Positions 37,923-49,329 of a stretch of 64,000 nucleotides of DNA are shown piece after piece. The number at the start of each line of letters is the position of its first letter. Position 1 is the stretch's first letter. Under the pieces are notes generated by a model. The model saw nothing but the letters and a program-made list of their open reading frames with translations. It ran no database searches and was not told the origin of the DNA. The translations under genes were made by a program, and so were the position numbers. The DNA is from Xylanimicrobium pachnodae JCM 13526 = NBRC 107786 (lineage in GTDB: Bacteria > Actinomycetota > Actinomycetes > Actinomycetales > Cellulomonadaceae): assembly GCA_001592145.1 (NCBI GenBank), contig BCWJ01000004.1:1-64000 (forward strand). Direction: 5' to 3'.

Positions 37923-40091
37923 TCACACGGAGACGGACTCCTCGCTCTCGCCCTCGTCGTCGAGCTCCTCCGTGTCGAAGGCACCGGTGAACTGCGACTG
38001 GTACAGCTCGGCGTACGCGCCGCCTGCCGCGAGGAGCTCCTCGTGCGTGCCCTGCTCGACGATGGCGCCGTGCGCCATCACGAGGATCAGGTCCGCGTCA
38101 CGGATGGTGGAGAGGCGGTGCGCGATGACGAACGAGGTGCGCCCGCTGCGCAGCGACGCCATGGCGTGCTGGAGCAGCTTCTCCGTGCGGGTGTCCACCG
38201 ACGACGTCGCCTCGTCGAGGATGAGGATCGACGGCTGGGAGACGAACGCGCGCGCGATCGTGATGAGCTGGCGCTCACCCGCCGACAGGTTGGCGGCGTC
38301 CTCCTCCAGCTCGGTGTCGTACCCGTGCGGGAGGGAGTGCACGAACCGGTCCACGTACGTGGCCTGCGCCGCCTGGAGGATCTCCTCGTCGGTGGCGTCC
38401 TGGCGGCCGTAGCGGATGTTCTCCCGGATGGTCCCGGCGAAGAGCCAGGTGTCCTGGAGCACCATGCCGGTGCGCGCCCGCGCGTCGTGCCGGGTGAGCT
38501 CGCCGATGTCCTGGCCGTCCACGAGGATGTGGCCGCCCTGCGGGTCGTAGAACCGCATGAGCAGGTTGACCAGCGTCGTCTTGCCCGCACCCGTGTGCCC
38601 GACGATCGCGACCGTCTGGCCGGGGCGCACCGTGAACGACAGGTCCTCGATGAGCGGCTTGTCGGGGCTGTAGGAGAACTTCACGTTCCGGAACTCGATG
38701 ACGCCCTCGCCGTCCACCGGTGCGGGGGCGTCGACGGCGTCGGGCTCCTGCTCGTCGACGTCGAGCAGCGCGAACACGCGCTCCGCGGACGCGGTGCCCG
38801 ACTGGACCACCGCGACCATGCCGCCGATCTGCTGGAGCGGCTGGGAGAACATCTGCGAGTACTGGATGAACGCCTGGATCGCGCCCAGCGTCATCGTGCC
38901 GCCCGCCACGAACAGACCACCGATCACGGCGATGGCGATGAACGAGATGTTGCCGATGAACGACATCGCCGGCCACATGATGTTCGCCAGGAACTGCGCC
39001 CTGAACGACTGCTGGTACAGCTCCTCGTTCTCCGCGGCGAACTTCGCCTCGAAGTCCTTGCGGCGGCCGAAGGTCTTGACCAGCGCGTGCCCGGAGAACG
39101 ACTCCTCGACGCGCGCGTTGAGGCGGCCCACCTTGCGCCACTGGATGCTGAACGCCTTCTGCGACTTGGGGCCGATCACCCCGAACAGCACGCCCATGAG
39201 CGGCAGTGTGGCCAGGGTGATGAGCGCGAGCTGCCAGGACAAGGAGAACATCATGACCAGGACGCCCACCAGGGTGAGCACGGCGGTGATCGCCCCGGAG
39301 AGCGACTGCTGCATGGTCTGGGTGATGTTGTCGATGTCGTTGGTGACGCGGCTGATGAGCTCGCCGCGCTGCACCCGGTCGAAGTAGGCGAGCGGCAGGC
39401 GGTTGATCTTCGCCTCGACGTCCTCACGCAGACGCCACATGGCCTTGACCATGACGATGTTGGTGATGAAGCCCTGCGCCCAGCCGAGCAGCGCGGCGGC
39501 CACGTAGATGATCAGCACCGTCACGGCGAACCCGCGCAGGCGGTCGAAGTCGATCCCGGCGCCGGGCACGAAGTTGCTCATCGCCGCGACCATGTCCGCC
39601 ACCCGGTCCTGGCCGGCGGCGCGCATGCCCGCGACGACCTGGTCCTGCGTCAGCCCGGCCGGGATGTTCCGGGTGAAGAACCCCGTGAAGATCACGTCGG
39701 TCGCCCGGCCGAGCACGCGCGGTGCCCACACGGCGAGCACCACGGACGCCGCACCCATGAGGGTGACGACGATCATCGCGACCTTGTAGGGCGCGAGCAG
39801 GCCGATCATGCGCAGGAACGACCCCTTGAAGTCGTCCGCCTTGCCCGGCGCGACCCCGTCCCACGAGTCCGAGGCGAGACGGGCGGCCTCCCCGGCCTCG
39901 ATCTCCGCCTTCTCCTCCTCACTCAGGTCCTCGGTCGACTGCGGTCCCCACTTCGCTCTGCGCGCCTGCGCCTTCGCCTTGCGGGCCTCGGCCTTGGCCT
40001 GGCGCGCGTGCACCCGCTGCTGCGCCGCGGTCAACGGCGCACCGGCCGCCTCCTCGACGATGTCGGTCGGTTCATGGAACTGGTCGCTCAT
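37923..40091 (-). CDS. Heterodimer-type ABC exporter, subunit with canonical ATPase site
   Basis: A 722-residue membrane-ATPase fusion. The N-terminal ~75 residues are charged and helical (AKAEARKAKAQARRAKWG), six membrane helices follow, then the nucleotide domain: Walker A GHTGAGKTT, Q-loop VLQDTWLFAG, signature LSAGERQ, Walker B LILDEATSSVD with catalytic Glu. The C-terminus is acidic. It overlaps the upstream exporter gene by ATGA, so the two are coupled and likely dimerise as in the TM287/288 or LmrCD class. Multidrug or lipid export is plausible but substrate is unknown. Confidence 0.9.
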   Translation of the reverse strand: MSDQFHEPTDIVEEAAGAPLTAAQQRVHARQAKAEARKAKAQARRAKWGPQSTEDLSEEEKAEIEAGEAARLASDSWDGVAPGKADDFKGSFLRMIGLLAPYKVAMIVVTLMGAASVVLAVWAPRVLGRATDVIFTGFFTRNIPAGLTQDQVVAGMRAAGQDRVADMVAAMSNFVPGAGIDFDRLRGFAVTVLIIYVAAALLGWAQGFITNIVMVKAMWRLREDVEAKINRLPLAYFDRVQRGELISRVTNDIDNITQTMQQSLSGAITAVLTLVGVLVMMFSLSWQLALITLATLPLMGVLFGVIGPKSQKAFSIQWRKVGRLNARVEESFSGHALVKTFGRRKDFEAKFAAENEELYQQSFRAQFLANIMWPAMSFIGNISFIAIAVIGGLFVAGGTMTLGAIQAFIQYSQMFSQPLQQIGGMVAVVQSGTASAERVFALLDVDEQEPDAVDAPAPVDGEGVIEFRNVKFSYSPDKPLIEDLSFTVRPGQTVAIVGHTGAGKTTLVNLLMRFYDPQGGHILVDGQDIGELTRHDARARTGMVLQDTWLFAGTIRENIRYGRQDATDEEILQAAQATYVDRFVHSLPHGYDTELEEDAANLSAGERQLITIARAFVSQPSILILDEATSSVDTRTEKLLQHAMASLRSGRTSFVIAHRLSTIRDADLILVMAHGAIVEQGTHEELLAAGGAYAELYQSQFTGAFDTEELDDEGESEESVSV

Positions 40092-41844
40092 GCGCCGGCC
40101 TCCCCTGCCACGCCGACAGCAAGCTGCGACTCGGCGATCTCGCGGTACGTCTGGTTGGTCGCCAGCAGCTCCTCGTGCGTCCCGGCACCGACCAGGTGGC
40201 CGTCGTCGAGCACGAGGATCGCGTCGGCGTCCGTCACGGTGGTCACGCGCTGCGCGACGACGAGCTTCGTCACGTCGGGCAGCTCGCGCCACAGCGCCTG
40301 GCGCAGCTTGGCGTCGGTGGCGACGTCGAGCGCCGAGAAGGAGTCGTCGAGCAGCAGGATGTCGGGGCGCCGCAGCACCGCCCGCGCGATGGCGAGCCGC
40401 TGGCGCTGGCCACCCGAGACGTTCGTGCCGCCCTGCGAGATGCGGGCGCTCAGCCCGCCCTCCATCTCGGCGACGAACTCGCGGCCCTGCGCGATCTCCA
40501 GGGCGTTCCAGACCTCCTCGTCGGTGGCGTCCTCCTTGCCGAGGCGCACGTTCGAGCCGACCGTTCCCGCGAACAGGAAGGGACGCTGCGGCACCAGCCC
40601 GAGGCTCGCCCAGAGGGTCTCCAGCTCCAGGTCGCGCACGTCGACGCCGCCCACGCGCACGGTGCCGTCCGACACGTCGGTGAGGCGGGCCACCAGGCCC
40701 AGCAGCGTCGTCTTGCCCGCACCGGTCGAGCCGACGACGGCGACCGTCTGTCCGGGCTCGACCCGGAAGGAGACGCCGCCCAGGATGGGGGCCTCGGCCC
40801 CCGGGTAGGTGAAGGTGACGTCGTCGAACTCGATGGTTCCCGGCGTCGGCATGGAGGCGACGGGCGACTCGGGCTCGTGCAGCGAGGTCTCGACGGCGAG
40901 CACGGCGCCGATGCGCTCCGCGGACACGGCGGCGCGCGGGATCATGATCGTCATGAAGGTGGCCATGAGCACGCCGCCCAGGATCTGGCCCACGTACTGC
41001 ATGAACGCGAACAGGGTGCCACCTGGGCGTTGCCGGAGTCCACCTCGCTCGCGCCGAACCAGATCACGGCCAGCATGGTGACGTTCAGGATCATCATCGC
41101 GCCGGGGAACATGACCACGAACAGCGAGCCGACCTTGCGGCCCACCACCAGCATGTCGGTGTTGGCCGCCCGGTAGCGGGCCTCCTCGATGGACTCGCGC
41201 ACGAACGCGCGCACCACGCGGATGCCCGTGAGCTGCTCCCGCATGACGCGGTTGAGGACGTCGAGCCGCAGCTGGTACTCGCGGAAGAGCGGCACCATGC
41301 GACCGATGAGCAGGCCGCCGAAGATGAGCAGCAGCGGCACGGCGACCGCCAGGATCCAGGAGAGGCCCACGTCCTGGCGCAGCGCCATGATGATGCCGCC
41401 GATGGCGAGCAGGGGCGCGCTGACGAGCATCGTCGAGCCCATCATCGCGATCATCTGGACCTGCTGGACGTCGTTGGTGTTGCGCGTGATGAGCGAGCCG
41501 GCCCCGAACTCGGAGACCTCGCGCTCGGAGAAGCCCGACACACGCGAGTAGACGGCGTCGCGCAGGTCGCGGCCCATGGCCATCGAGGCGCGCGCGGCGA
41601 GCCGGGTGGCGAGGATCGCGGCCACGATCTGCCCGAGCGACACGGCGAGCATCACGGCGCCCATGCGCCAGATGTAGGCCGTGTCGCCGTTCGCCACACC
41701 CTGGTCGATGATGCGGGCGTTGAGGTGCGGCAGGTAGAGCATGCCGATCGCGGCGGCGAACTGGAACACCAGCACACCCACCAGGACCAGGCGATACGGG
41801 CGCAGATAGCGCCACAAGAGCTGACGAAGCAAGAGATTCTCCAC
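40088..41844 (-). pseudogene. Heterodimer-type ABC exporter, second subunit, frameshifted
   Basis: The start (GTG 41844, MENLLLRQLLWRYLRPYR) and membrane helices read in one frame to ...SEVDSGNAQV. The rest (GTLFAFMQYVGQILGG onward) reads in another frame to the stop at 40088. Near 41018-41022 the minus strand has GGTGGCACC where GGTGGGCACC would restore the frame, a one-base deletion. The ATPase half is otherwise intact: GSTGAGKTT, VSGGQRQR, and Walker B ILLLDDSFSALD, with Asp in place of the catalytic Glu, as in degenerate sites of heterodimeric exporters. It may be a true pseudogene or a sequencing error. Confidence 0.85.
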
Positions 41845-42100
41845 GAGAGTGTCGGGGCCTGAGCACCGGGCGACGCGCGTGCGGTGGGCGTCGCAAGGAG
41901 TACCCGTCGAGCCTACGCGTGGCGCCCAGCCAGGGCCACCGATTTGCTCAGCGGGCGACGGTGACCCGACGCAGGACGACAGCGGCCCCCATCGTGCCTC
42001 CGGGTCCCGGGCCGCCACCTCAGGGAACCCCCGGGTTCTCCCCTGAAAGCGCACACGGAGGTGTTCCCTCACCGGGGCGCCACGCCCTAGGTTCGTCAGC

Positions 42101-43015
42101 GTGCCAGTCATCACGACGCAAGCGCTGACCAAGCGATATCCCGGTGTCACCGCCCTCGACGGCCTCACGGTCGACATCGGCGAGGGCGTCACCGGCCTCG
42201 TCGGCGCCAACGGCGCCGGCAAGTCGACCCTCATCAAGATCCTGCTCGGCCTCTCCGACGCCACTGCCGGCACCGCGCAGGTGCTCGGTCACGACATCTC
42301 CGCCGACGCCGCCGCGCTCCGCCGTCGGGTGGGGTACATGCCGGAGCACGACTGCCTGCCGGGCAACATGTCGGCCACCGAGCTGGTGGTCCACCTGGCG
42401 CGGATGTCAGGACTGCCCCGCGACGCCGCCCGGGAGCGCACCGCCGACACCCTGCGCCACGTGGGGTTGTCCGAGGAGCGGTACCGCCCCATCGGCGGCT
42501 ACTCCACGGGCATGAAGCAGCGCGTCAAGCTCGCCCAGGCGCTCGTGCACGACCCCGAGATCGTGTTCCTCGACGAGCCCACGAACGGGTTGGACCCCGC
42601 CGGGCGCGACGAGATGCTGGGCCTGGTGCGCCGCATCCACACCGACTTCGGGATCTCCGTGCTGGTCACCTCGCACCTGCTCGGCGAGCTGGAGCGCATC
42701 TGCGACGACGTCGTCGTCATCGATGCGGGCGTGCTGCTGCGGTCCTCCTCGGTGGCGGACTTCACGCAGGCGAGCGCCGAGCTCGCCGTGGAGCTCACCG
42801 CGGACGCCGACACCGCCGCCGAGGCCCTCGCGGGCGCCGGGCTCACGGTGCGCCGCGAGGGGCGCCTGCTCCTGGCGACCCTGGACGGTGACGAGACGTA
42901 CGACCGGGTGCGCGACGTGAGCGCCGACCACGGGTTCGGGCTGGTCCGGCTCGAGCGACGCCGCCACCACATCGCCGACGTCTTCGAGGAGGAGTCAGCC
43001 GATGTCATCGCCTGA
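42101..43015 (+). CDS. ABC transporter ATP-binding protein (ABC-2 type, unit 1)
   Basis: A 304-residue ATPase with Walker A GANGAGKST, signature STGMKQRVKLAQAL and Walker B IVFLDEPTNGLDP. The last ~90 residues form the C-terminal domain usual in drug/Nod-factor-type ABC-2 ATPases. GTG 42101 starts the gene. It overlaps the following permease by 14 bases. First of four genes (ATPase, permease, ATPase, permease) transcribed together. Export of an unknown compound, or membrane-protein maintenance, is likely. Confidence 0.88.
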   Translation: MPVITTQALTKRYPGVTALDGLTVDIGEGVTGLVGANGAGKSTLIKILLGLSDATAGTAQVLGHDISADAAALRRRVGYMPEHDCLPGNMSATELVVHLARMSGLPRDAARERTADTLRHVGLSEERYRPIGGYSTGMKQRVKLAQALVHDPEIVFLDEPTNGLDPAGRDEMLGLVRRIHTDFGISVLVTSHLLGELERICDDVVVIDAGVLLRSSSVADFTQASAELAVELTADADTAAEALAGAGLTVRREGRLLLATLDGDETYDRVRDVSADHGFGLVRLERRRHHIADVFEEESADVIA

Positions 43016-43919
43016 CGTGCAGGGGCCCGACGCGGCCCACAGCGGGGTCATCCACGACATCGGGTACCGCGGCTACACCGGCCCGCGGCTCGAACGGCGC
43101 GCCATCGCCGTCGGGCTGTACACGCACACCCTGCGCGGCGTGTTCGGCCTGGGCCGGTCCGCGAAGTCCAAGGTGGTCCCGTTCGGCATGGCGGCCGTGA
43201 TGCTGCTGCCCGCGATCGTGATCGCCGCCGTCTCGGTGGTGGGCTCGGGGCAGGGCCTGACGGAACCCGTGCTGGCCTACACGCGCTTCGCGATGACCAC
43301 CCAGGCGTCGCTCGCCATCTTCCTGGCCGTCGCGGCGCCGAACGCCGTCTCCCTCGACCTGCGGTTCCACACGCTCCCGCTCTACCTGTCGCGCCCGCTC
43401 GAGCGCCCCGACTATGTACGGGCCAAGCTCGCCGCCGTCGCCACGGCGGTCTTCCTGCTGCTGGCCGTCCCGCTGCTCGTCATGTACCTGGGCGCCGTCG
43501 CCGCTCAGTTCGACGCGGGCGAGCAGACGGTGCAGTTCCTCCAGGGGCTGGTGGGTGCCGCCCTGTTCTCCGCCGTGCTCGCGTCGATCGCGCTGGTCAT
43601 CGCGTCCCTGACCGGTCGGCGTGGCTTCGGGATCGCCGGGATCATCACGGTGCTGACCCTCACCTACGCCGTCGTCTCGGCCGCGCAGGGGTTCGTCGCC
43701 TTCGACGCCGAGAACCAGGCGCTCGCCGGCTGGCTGGGCCTGCTCTCCCCCATGACGCTCGTGGACGGCGTCCAGGTCTGGGCGTTCGGCGCGGAGCCGT
43801 CCAGCCCGGCCGGGCCACCACCGGGCGCCGCGGGTGCGGTGTTCCTGGCCGCCGTGGTGCTCCTCGTTACCGCGTGCTACGCCCTGCTGGTGCGCCGCTA
43901 CCGGAAGGTGAAGGTCTGA
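43002..43919 (+). CDS. ABC-2 type permease (unit 1)
   Basis: A 305-residue membrane protein with about six helices. The soluble N-terminus HDIGYRGYTGPRLERR is typical of this actinobacterial ABC-2 permease type. LDLRFHTLPLYLSRPLERPDYVRAKL is the coupling region before the second helix pair. Its stop shares one base with the next start. Confidence 0.85.
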   Translation: MSSPDVQGPDAAHSGVIHDIGYRGYTGPRLERRAIAVGLYTHTLRGVFGLGRSAKSKVVPFGMAAVMLLPAIVIAAVSVVGSGQGLTEPVLAYTRFAMTTQASLAIFLAVAAPNAVSLDLRFHTLPLYLSRPLERPDYVRAKLAAVATAVFLLLAVPLLVMYLGAVAAQFDAGEQTVQFLQGLVGAALFSAVLASIALVIASLTGRRGFGIAGIITVLTLTYAVVSAAQGFVAFDAENQALAGWLGLLSPMTLVDGVQVWAFGAEPSSPAGPPPGAAGAVFLAAVVLLVTACYALLVRRYRKVKV

Positions 43920-44830
43920 TGGCCACCCTGGACGTCACCGCGTGCTCGCGGTGGTACGGCAACGTCGTCGCCGTCAACGACGTCACGATGCGGATCGGCC
44001 CGGGCATCACCGGGCTGCTGGGCCCCAACGGGGCCGGGAAGTCCACGCTGATCAACCTGCTCGCGGGCTTCCTGCCGCCGTCGGCCGGGGCCGTCACGCT
44101 CGACGGCGTGCCCGTCTGGAAGAACCAGGAGGCGTACCGCGCGATCGGCCTGGTGCCGGAGCGGGAGGCGACCTTCGACTACCTCACGGGCCGCGAGTTC
44201 GTCGTGGCGAGCGCCGAGCTGCACGGCCTGCCGGACCCGGGGGCCGCCGCCGCACGCGCCATCACCACCGTCGCGATGGCCGACGCGCAGGAGCGCAAGG
44301 TCGGCGAGTACTCCAAGGGCATGAAGCAGCGCATCAAGATGGCCTCCGCGCTGGTTCACGACCCGGCGGTGCTGCTGCTCGACGAGCCGTTCAACGGCAT
44401 GGACCCCCGCCAGCGGCTCCACCTGATCGCCCTGCTGCGGTCCATGGGTGACGCGGGACGGACCGTGCTGTTCAGCTCCCACATCCTGGAGGAGGTCGAA
44501 CAGCTCGCGAACCACGTCGAGGTGCTCGTCGCGGGCCGCCATGCGGCGTCGGGCGACTACCGCGAGATCCGGCGTCTGATGACGGACCGGCCGCACCAGT
44601 ACACGATCGTCTCGGGCGACAACCGCGCCCTCGCTGCGGCCCTCGTGGCCGACCGGTCGACGGCCGCCGTCTCCCTGGACGGCGACACGCTGCGGGTCGA
44701 GGCCACCGAGTTCCTCCACTTCGCCGAGCTGCTGCCCCGCGTCGCCCGCGACGCCGGCGTCCGGCTGTACGAGGTCACCCCGGTGGACGAGTCGCTCGAG
44801 AGCGTCTTCTCCTACCTGGTCCAGAGCTGA
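43919..44830 (+). CDS. ABC transporter ATP-binding protein (ABC-2 type, unit 2)
   Basis: A 303-residue ATPase: Walker A GPNGAGKST, signature YSKGMKQRIKMASAL, Walker B LLLDEPFNGMDP and H-loop LFSSHILEEVEQLA. The ATG at 43919 overlaps the previous stop (TGATG), and AAGGTGAAGG serves as ribosome site. The YSKG/STGMKQR signatures of both ATPases in this unit deviate from LSGGQ in the same way, suggesting they arose by duplication. Confidence 0.88.
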   Translation: MATLDVTACSRWYGNVVAVNDVTMRIGPGITGLLGPNGAGKSTLINLLAGFLPPSAGAVTLDGVPVWKNQEAYRAIGLVPEREATFDYLTGREFVVASAELHGLPDPGAAAARAITTVAMADAQERKVGEYSKGMKQRIKMASALVHDPAVLLLDEPFNGMDPRQRLHLIALLRSMGDAGRTVLFSSHILEEVEQLANHVEVLVAGRHAASGDYREIRRLMTDRPHQYTIVSGDNRALAAALVADRSTAAVSLDGDTLRVEATEFLHFAELLPRVARDAGVRLYEVTPVDESLESVFSYLVQS

Positions 44831-45515
44831 GGAGCCACCCGTGAACCGCACCATCGTCCGCCTCGCCGCCCGCGCCATCCTGGGGGGCAAGCGCGTCTGG
44901 CTGCTCGCGGCGCTGAGCCTGGTCCTCGTCGCCATCGGCGTGGGGACCGCGGCCCTCGGCTCGGGGTCCTCCGCCGCGTCCCTCGAGGCGCTGCAGGCCA
45001 TCGCCTTCAGCACCTTCCTGCCCCTGTTCGGCCTCATCGTGGGCACCGGGGTGATCGGCCCCGAGATCGACGACGGCTCCATCGTCCACCTGCTCGCCAA
45101 GCCCGTGTCACGGCACACGATCGTGCAGTCCAAGCTCGCGGTCGCGGTCGCGGCGATCCTGGGGTTCGCCGTGCTCCCCACCATGGTCGCCGCCGTCATC
45201 ATGGGTGCGGACGCCGCCACGGTGCTCGCCTTCGGCGTCGGCGCGCTGGCCGCGGGGGCCGTCTACTGCGTGCTGTTCCTGCTCCTGTCCGTCGTGACCC
45301 GCCACGCCGTGATCATCGGCCTGGTCTACGCGCTGGTGTGGGAGTCTCTGGTCGGCAGCGTGATCCCGGGGGCCCGGAACGTCAGCGTGCAGCAGTGGGC
45401 GCTGTCGGTGACCGCCTCGATCGCCCCCGACGGCGTCGTCACCGCGAACGTGGGGGTGGCGCTCGCCTGGTTCCTCATCGTCGCCGTGGTCGCCGTGGGT
45501 ACCTGGTACGCCGGG

Positions 45516-46594
<1,079 letters not shown>

Positions 46595-46598
<4 letters not shown>

Positions 46599-47401
46599 GG
46601 GGTGCTCTCGGTTCCGGTACGCCGGGTCAGGCCGATGACGGTCACGGCGACGACGACGAGGACCAGGGACAGGGCCACGGCGGCGTCGGGGTCGGTCTCG
46701 CGCTGCAGGTAGATCTCCAGGGGCAGGGTGCGGGTGACACCCTGCAGCGACCCGGCGAACGTGATGGTCGCCCCGAACTCGCCCAGGGCTCGGGCGAAGG
46801 CGAGCACGGTTCCCGAGGCGAGGGCGGGGGCGACGAGCGGCAGGGTCACGCGCAGCAGCACGCGGGTGGGTCGGGCGCCGAGGGTGGCGGCCACCGTCTC
46901 GTACCGGTCGCCCGCAGTGCGCACGGCGCCTTCGAGGCTGATGACCAGGAACGGCAGCGCGACGAACGTCTGGGCGAGCACCACCGCGGTGGTCGAGAAC
47001 GCGATCTGGACGCCGAGCACCTCCAGGGTGTGCCCCAGCAGGCCGCGCCGCCCGAAGGTGTACAGCAGGGCGATGCCGCCGACGACGGGGGGCAGCACGA
47101 GCGGGAGCAGCACGAGCGAGCGAGCCAGGTCACGTCCCGGGAAGCGGGCGCGGGCCAGGACGAGCGCCATGGGCACGCCGAGCAGCACGCACAGCACTGT
47201 GGCGGTCGCGGAGGTGCGCAGGCTGAGCGCCAGCGCGGTCAGGGACGACTCGCTGGTGAGCAGGGGCCACAGATTGCCCCAGCTGACCCGGGAGACCATC
47301 GCGACGAGCGGGAGCAGCACGAGCGCGGCGCCGATCCCCGCGGGCACGAAGGCCCACGCGGGCAGGTGGCTGCCCGCGTGGGGGCGACGCCGGATCGTCA
47401 C
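46595..47401 (-). CDS. modB: Molybdate ABC transporter permease
   Basis: A 268-residue permease with about six helices. The ModB/CysT features [20 protein letters not shown] and the EAA-type loop [21 protein letters not shown] are present, followed by [19 protein letters not shown]. Translationally coupled to modA upstream and modC downstream (GTGA overlaps). Confidence 0.94.
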
Positions 47402-48189
47402 GGGCGGGCGAACCCGGCGGCGGCCAGCACGTCCTGACCAACGCTGCCGGTGACCATGGCGATGAACTGCTTCGCCAGGTCGGCCTGCGATGCGCCGGAC
47501 ACGGTGGCGATCGGGTACGTGTTGACGGCGTTGCTCGACTCGTCGAACGGCACGCCCTCGACGGTGTCCCCGGCTCCCTTGACGTCGGTCACGTACACGA
47601 GCCCGGCGTCGGCCTCACCGGCGATGACCTTGTTCAGCACGTCGGTGACGGACTGCTCCTCGCTGACCGGGGTCAGGGTGATGCCCGACCCCTCCTCGAC
47701 CGTGGTGGTCGCGCTGCCGCAGGGCACCTGGGGTGCGCAGACGACGACGTTGAGGCCGTCCTGGGTCAGGTCGGCCAGGGAGGTGATCCCGGCCGGGTTG
47801 CCCGGCGGGACGGCGATCGTCAGGGTGTTGGTCGCGAAGTCGACCGGGTCGCCGTCGATGAGGTCGTCGGCGACGAGCTTGTCCATGTTCTTGGTGTCCG
47901 CGGAGGCGAAGACGTCGGCGGGCGCGCCCTGCTGGATCTGGGCGACCAGGTCGGACGAGCCGGCGAAGCTGAACTCCACGCTCACCCCGGGGTGGTCGCT
48001 CTCGAACTGGGACCCGATCTCCTCGAACACGCCCATGAGGGAGGCGGCCGCGAACACGGTCAGCGTGGCCGCCTCCGGGGTGGGGCTCGCCGCGGCGTCG
48101 TCGTCACCGCCCTGGTCCGAGCCGCCACATCCGGCCAGGCCCAGCACCAGCGCGATCACCGGGGCAACGGCCAGCACACGTCTTCTCAC
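47398..48189 (-). CDS. modA: Molybdate-binding lipoprotein
   Basis: A 263-residue lipoprotein with signal [20 protein letters not shown] and lipid on Cys21 (LAGC). The ModA fold is shown by [40 protein letters not shown] and [13 protein letters not shown]. The Ser in AAASL and SSD are the oxyanion ligands. It captures molybdate (and probably tungstate) outside the membrane for ModB/ModC. Confidence 0.95.
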   Translation of the reverse strand: MRRRVLAVAPVIALVLGLAGCGGSDQGGDDDAAASPTPEAATLTVFAAASLMGVFEEIGSQFESDHPGVSVEFSFAGSSDLVAQIQQGAPADVFASADTKNMDKLVADDLIDGDPVDFATNTLTIAVPPGNPAGITSLADLTQDGLNVVVCAPQVPCGSATTTVEEGSGITLTPVSEEQSVTDVLNKVIAGEADAGLVYVTDVKGAGDTVEGVPFDESSNAVNTYPIATVSGASQADLAKQFIAMVTGSVGQDVLAAAGFARP

Positions 48190-48599
48190 AGCATCTCCTC
48201 ATCGGTCTTCACCGTCTCGACGACCACGTTGGTCGACTTGATCGTCGCCACCGCCGGGGACCCGAGCTCGAGGCCCAGGTCGCGGACGGCCTCGCTGCTG
48301 AGCAGGGACACGACGCGGAACGGCCCGCACTGGAGCTCCACCTGGGCCATGACGTGGTCCGTCCGGATGTCGGTCACGAGTCCCACGAACCTGTTCCGGG
48401 CGGAGCTGGCCAGGCCATCGGGAAGCGTCGGGGGCGCCGCGTGCTGCCGCGCGACCAACGCCACCTCGTACCCGTCAACGACGATCCGCCCGGTGTCATC
48501 CACCGACGACTCCAGGAGCCCCCGGTCGATCCAGCGGCGCACCGTGTCGTCACTGACGCCCAGGTGCATGGCGGCATCTCGAACCCGCAGCTTCGGCAT
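48186..48599 (-). CDS. HTH-TOBE molybdate-responsive regulator (ModE-like)
   Basis: A 137-residue protein. Residues 1-35 (KLRVRDAAMHLGVSDDTVRRWIDRGLL) form a MerR/excisionase-type helix-turn-helix. Residues ~70-130 (NRFVGLVTDIRTDHVMAQVE, ATIKSTNVVVE) form one TOBE/Mop domain that binds molybdate. It probably controls the mod operon it heads. ATG 48599 is taken; an in-frame ATG at 48608 would add MRT. It is coupled to modA by ATGA. Confidence 0.88.
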   Translation of the reverse strand: MPKLRVRDAAMHLGVSDDTVRRWIDRGLLESSVDDTGRIVVDGYEVALVARQHAAPPTLPDGLASSARNRFVGLVTDIRTDHVMAQVELQCGPFRVVSLLSSEAVRDLGLELGSPAVATIKSTNVVVETVKTDEEML

Positions 48600-48774
48600 G
48601 GTCCGCATCCTAGAACCGCAGGTGCGGTCGGCGCTGCGCGATGGGTCCGCTGGCGCGGAAACACCCCCGAGTCCGCGGGCGGCGGTGCGCCAGAGGCGCG
48701 ACATCACGCCGAGCGTCGCTCGCCGCGGTGACAACGCTCACAGTCGTGCTCGCGGAGCGCCCGAAGGCTGTGCA

Positions 48775-48815
48775 CCGTGAATTTGGAGCAATACTCTCCG
48801 TTTTAAGGCGTCGCC
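48775..48815 (+). promoter_or_regulatory. AT-rich element upstream of the RpiB-like operon
   Basis: TGAATTTGGAGCAATACTCT and the following TTTTAAGG form one of the few AT-rich patches in the window, 40-75 bases before the start at 48853. It contains GGAG-N7-CTCC, a possible operator half-site pair. A promoter is likely but exact -10/-35 boxes are not clear. The rest of 48600-48850 shows no gene. Confidence 0.35.
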
Positions 48816-48852
48816 TCAGCCCCGAGGGACGCACCAGACCCAGGAGTGCGCG

Positions 48853-49326
48853 ATGCGCGTGGTGATCGGTTCACCGCTCAACGGTGTGAACCTCAAGGAC
48901 GACCTCACCGAGTTCCTCAGCAGAGACCCGCGGGTCACCGAGGTCATCGACATCTCCACACCGGAGATCACCTACCCCGAAGTATCGATCCGTGCGGCCC
49001 GGCTGGTGGTCGATGGTGGCGCGGATCGCGGCATCCTCGTGTGCGGCACCGGCGTCGGCACCGCGATCGCAGCGAACAAGGTGCCGGGCGCGCGCGCCGC
49101 GACCGCCCACGACCTCATCACCGTGCGCGGCGCCGTCGAGAACTACGACGCCCAGCTGCTGTGCCTGGGCCAGAACGTCATCGCCCCCGCCTACGCGCGT
49201 GCGCTCGTGGACCTGTGGCTCGACCTGCGGCACGACCCGTCCGGCTCGTACGGACCGAAGGTCCGCGAGATCATCGCCTACGAGGCGCGTGCGCTCGCGC
49301 CCCAGCACGACCTGGAAGGGGAGTGA
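48853..49326 (+). CDS. RpiB/LacAB-family sugar-phosphate isomerase
   Basis: A 157-residue isomerase of the RpiB family. The catalytic Cys64 lies in GILVCGTGVGTAIAANKVPG, with His86 in RAATAHDL. The N-terminus reads IGSPLNGVNLKDDL, where RpiB normally has GSDHAGFxLK, so the Asp-His pair near residue 9 is missing. Substrate may therefore differ from ribose 5-phosphate (the family also handles allose, galactose and tetrulose phosphates). It is the first gene of a unit with the molybdopterin fusion enzyme, 3 bases apart. Confidence 0.85.
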   Translation: MRVVIGSPLNGVNLKDDLTEFLSRDPRVTEVIDISTPEITYPEVSIRAARLVVDGGADRGILVCGTGVGTAIAANKVPGARAATAHDLITVRGAVENYDAQLLCLGQNVIAPAYARALVDLWLDLRHDPSGSYGPKVREIIAYEARALAPQHDLEGE

Positions 49327-49329
49327 CCC

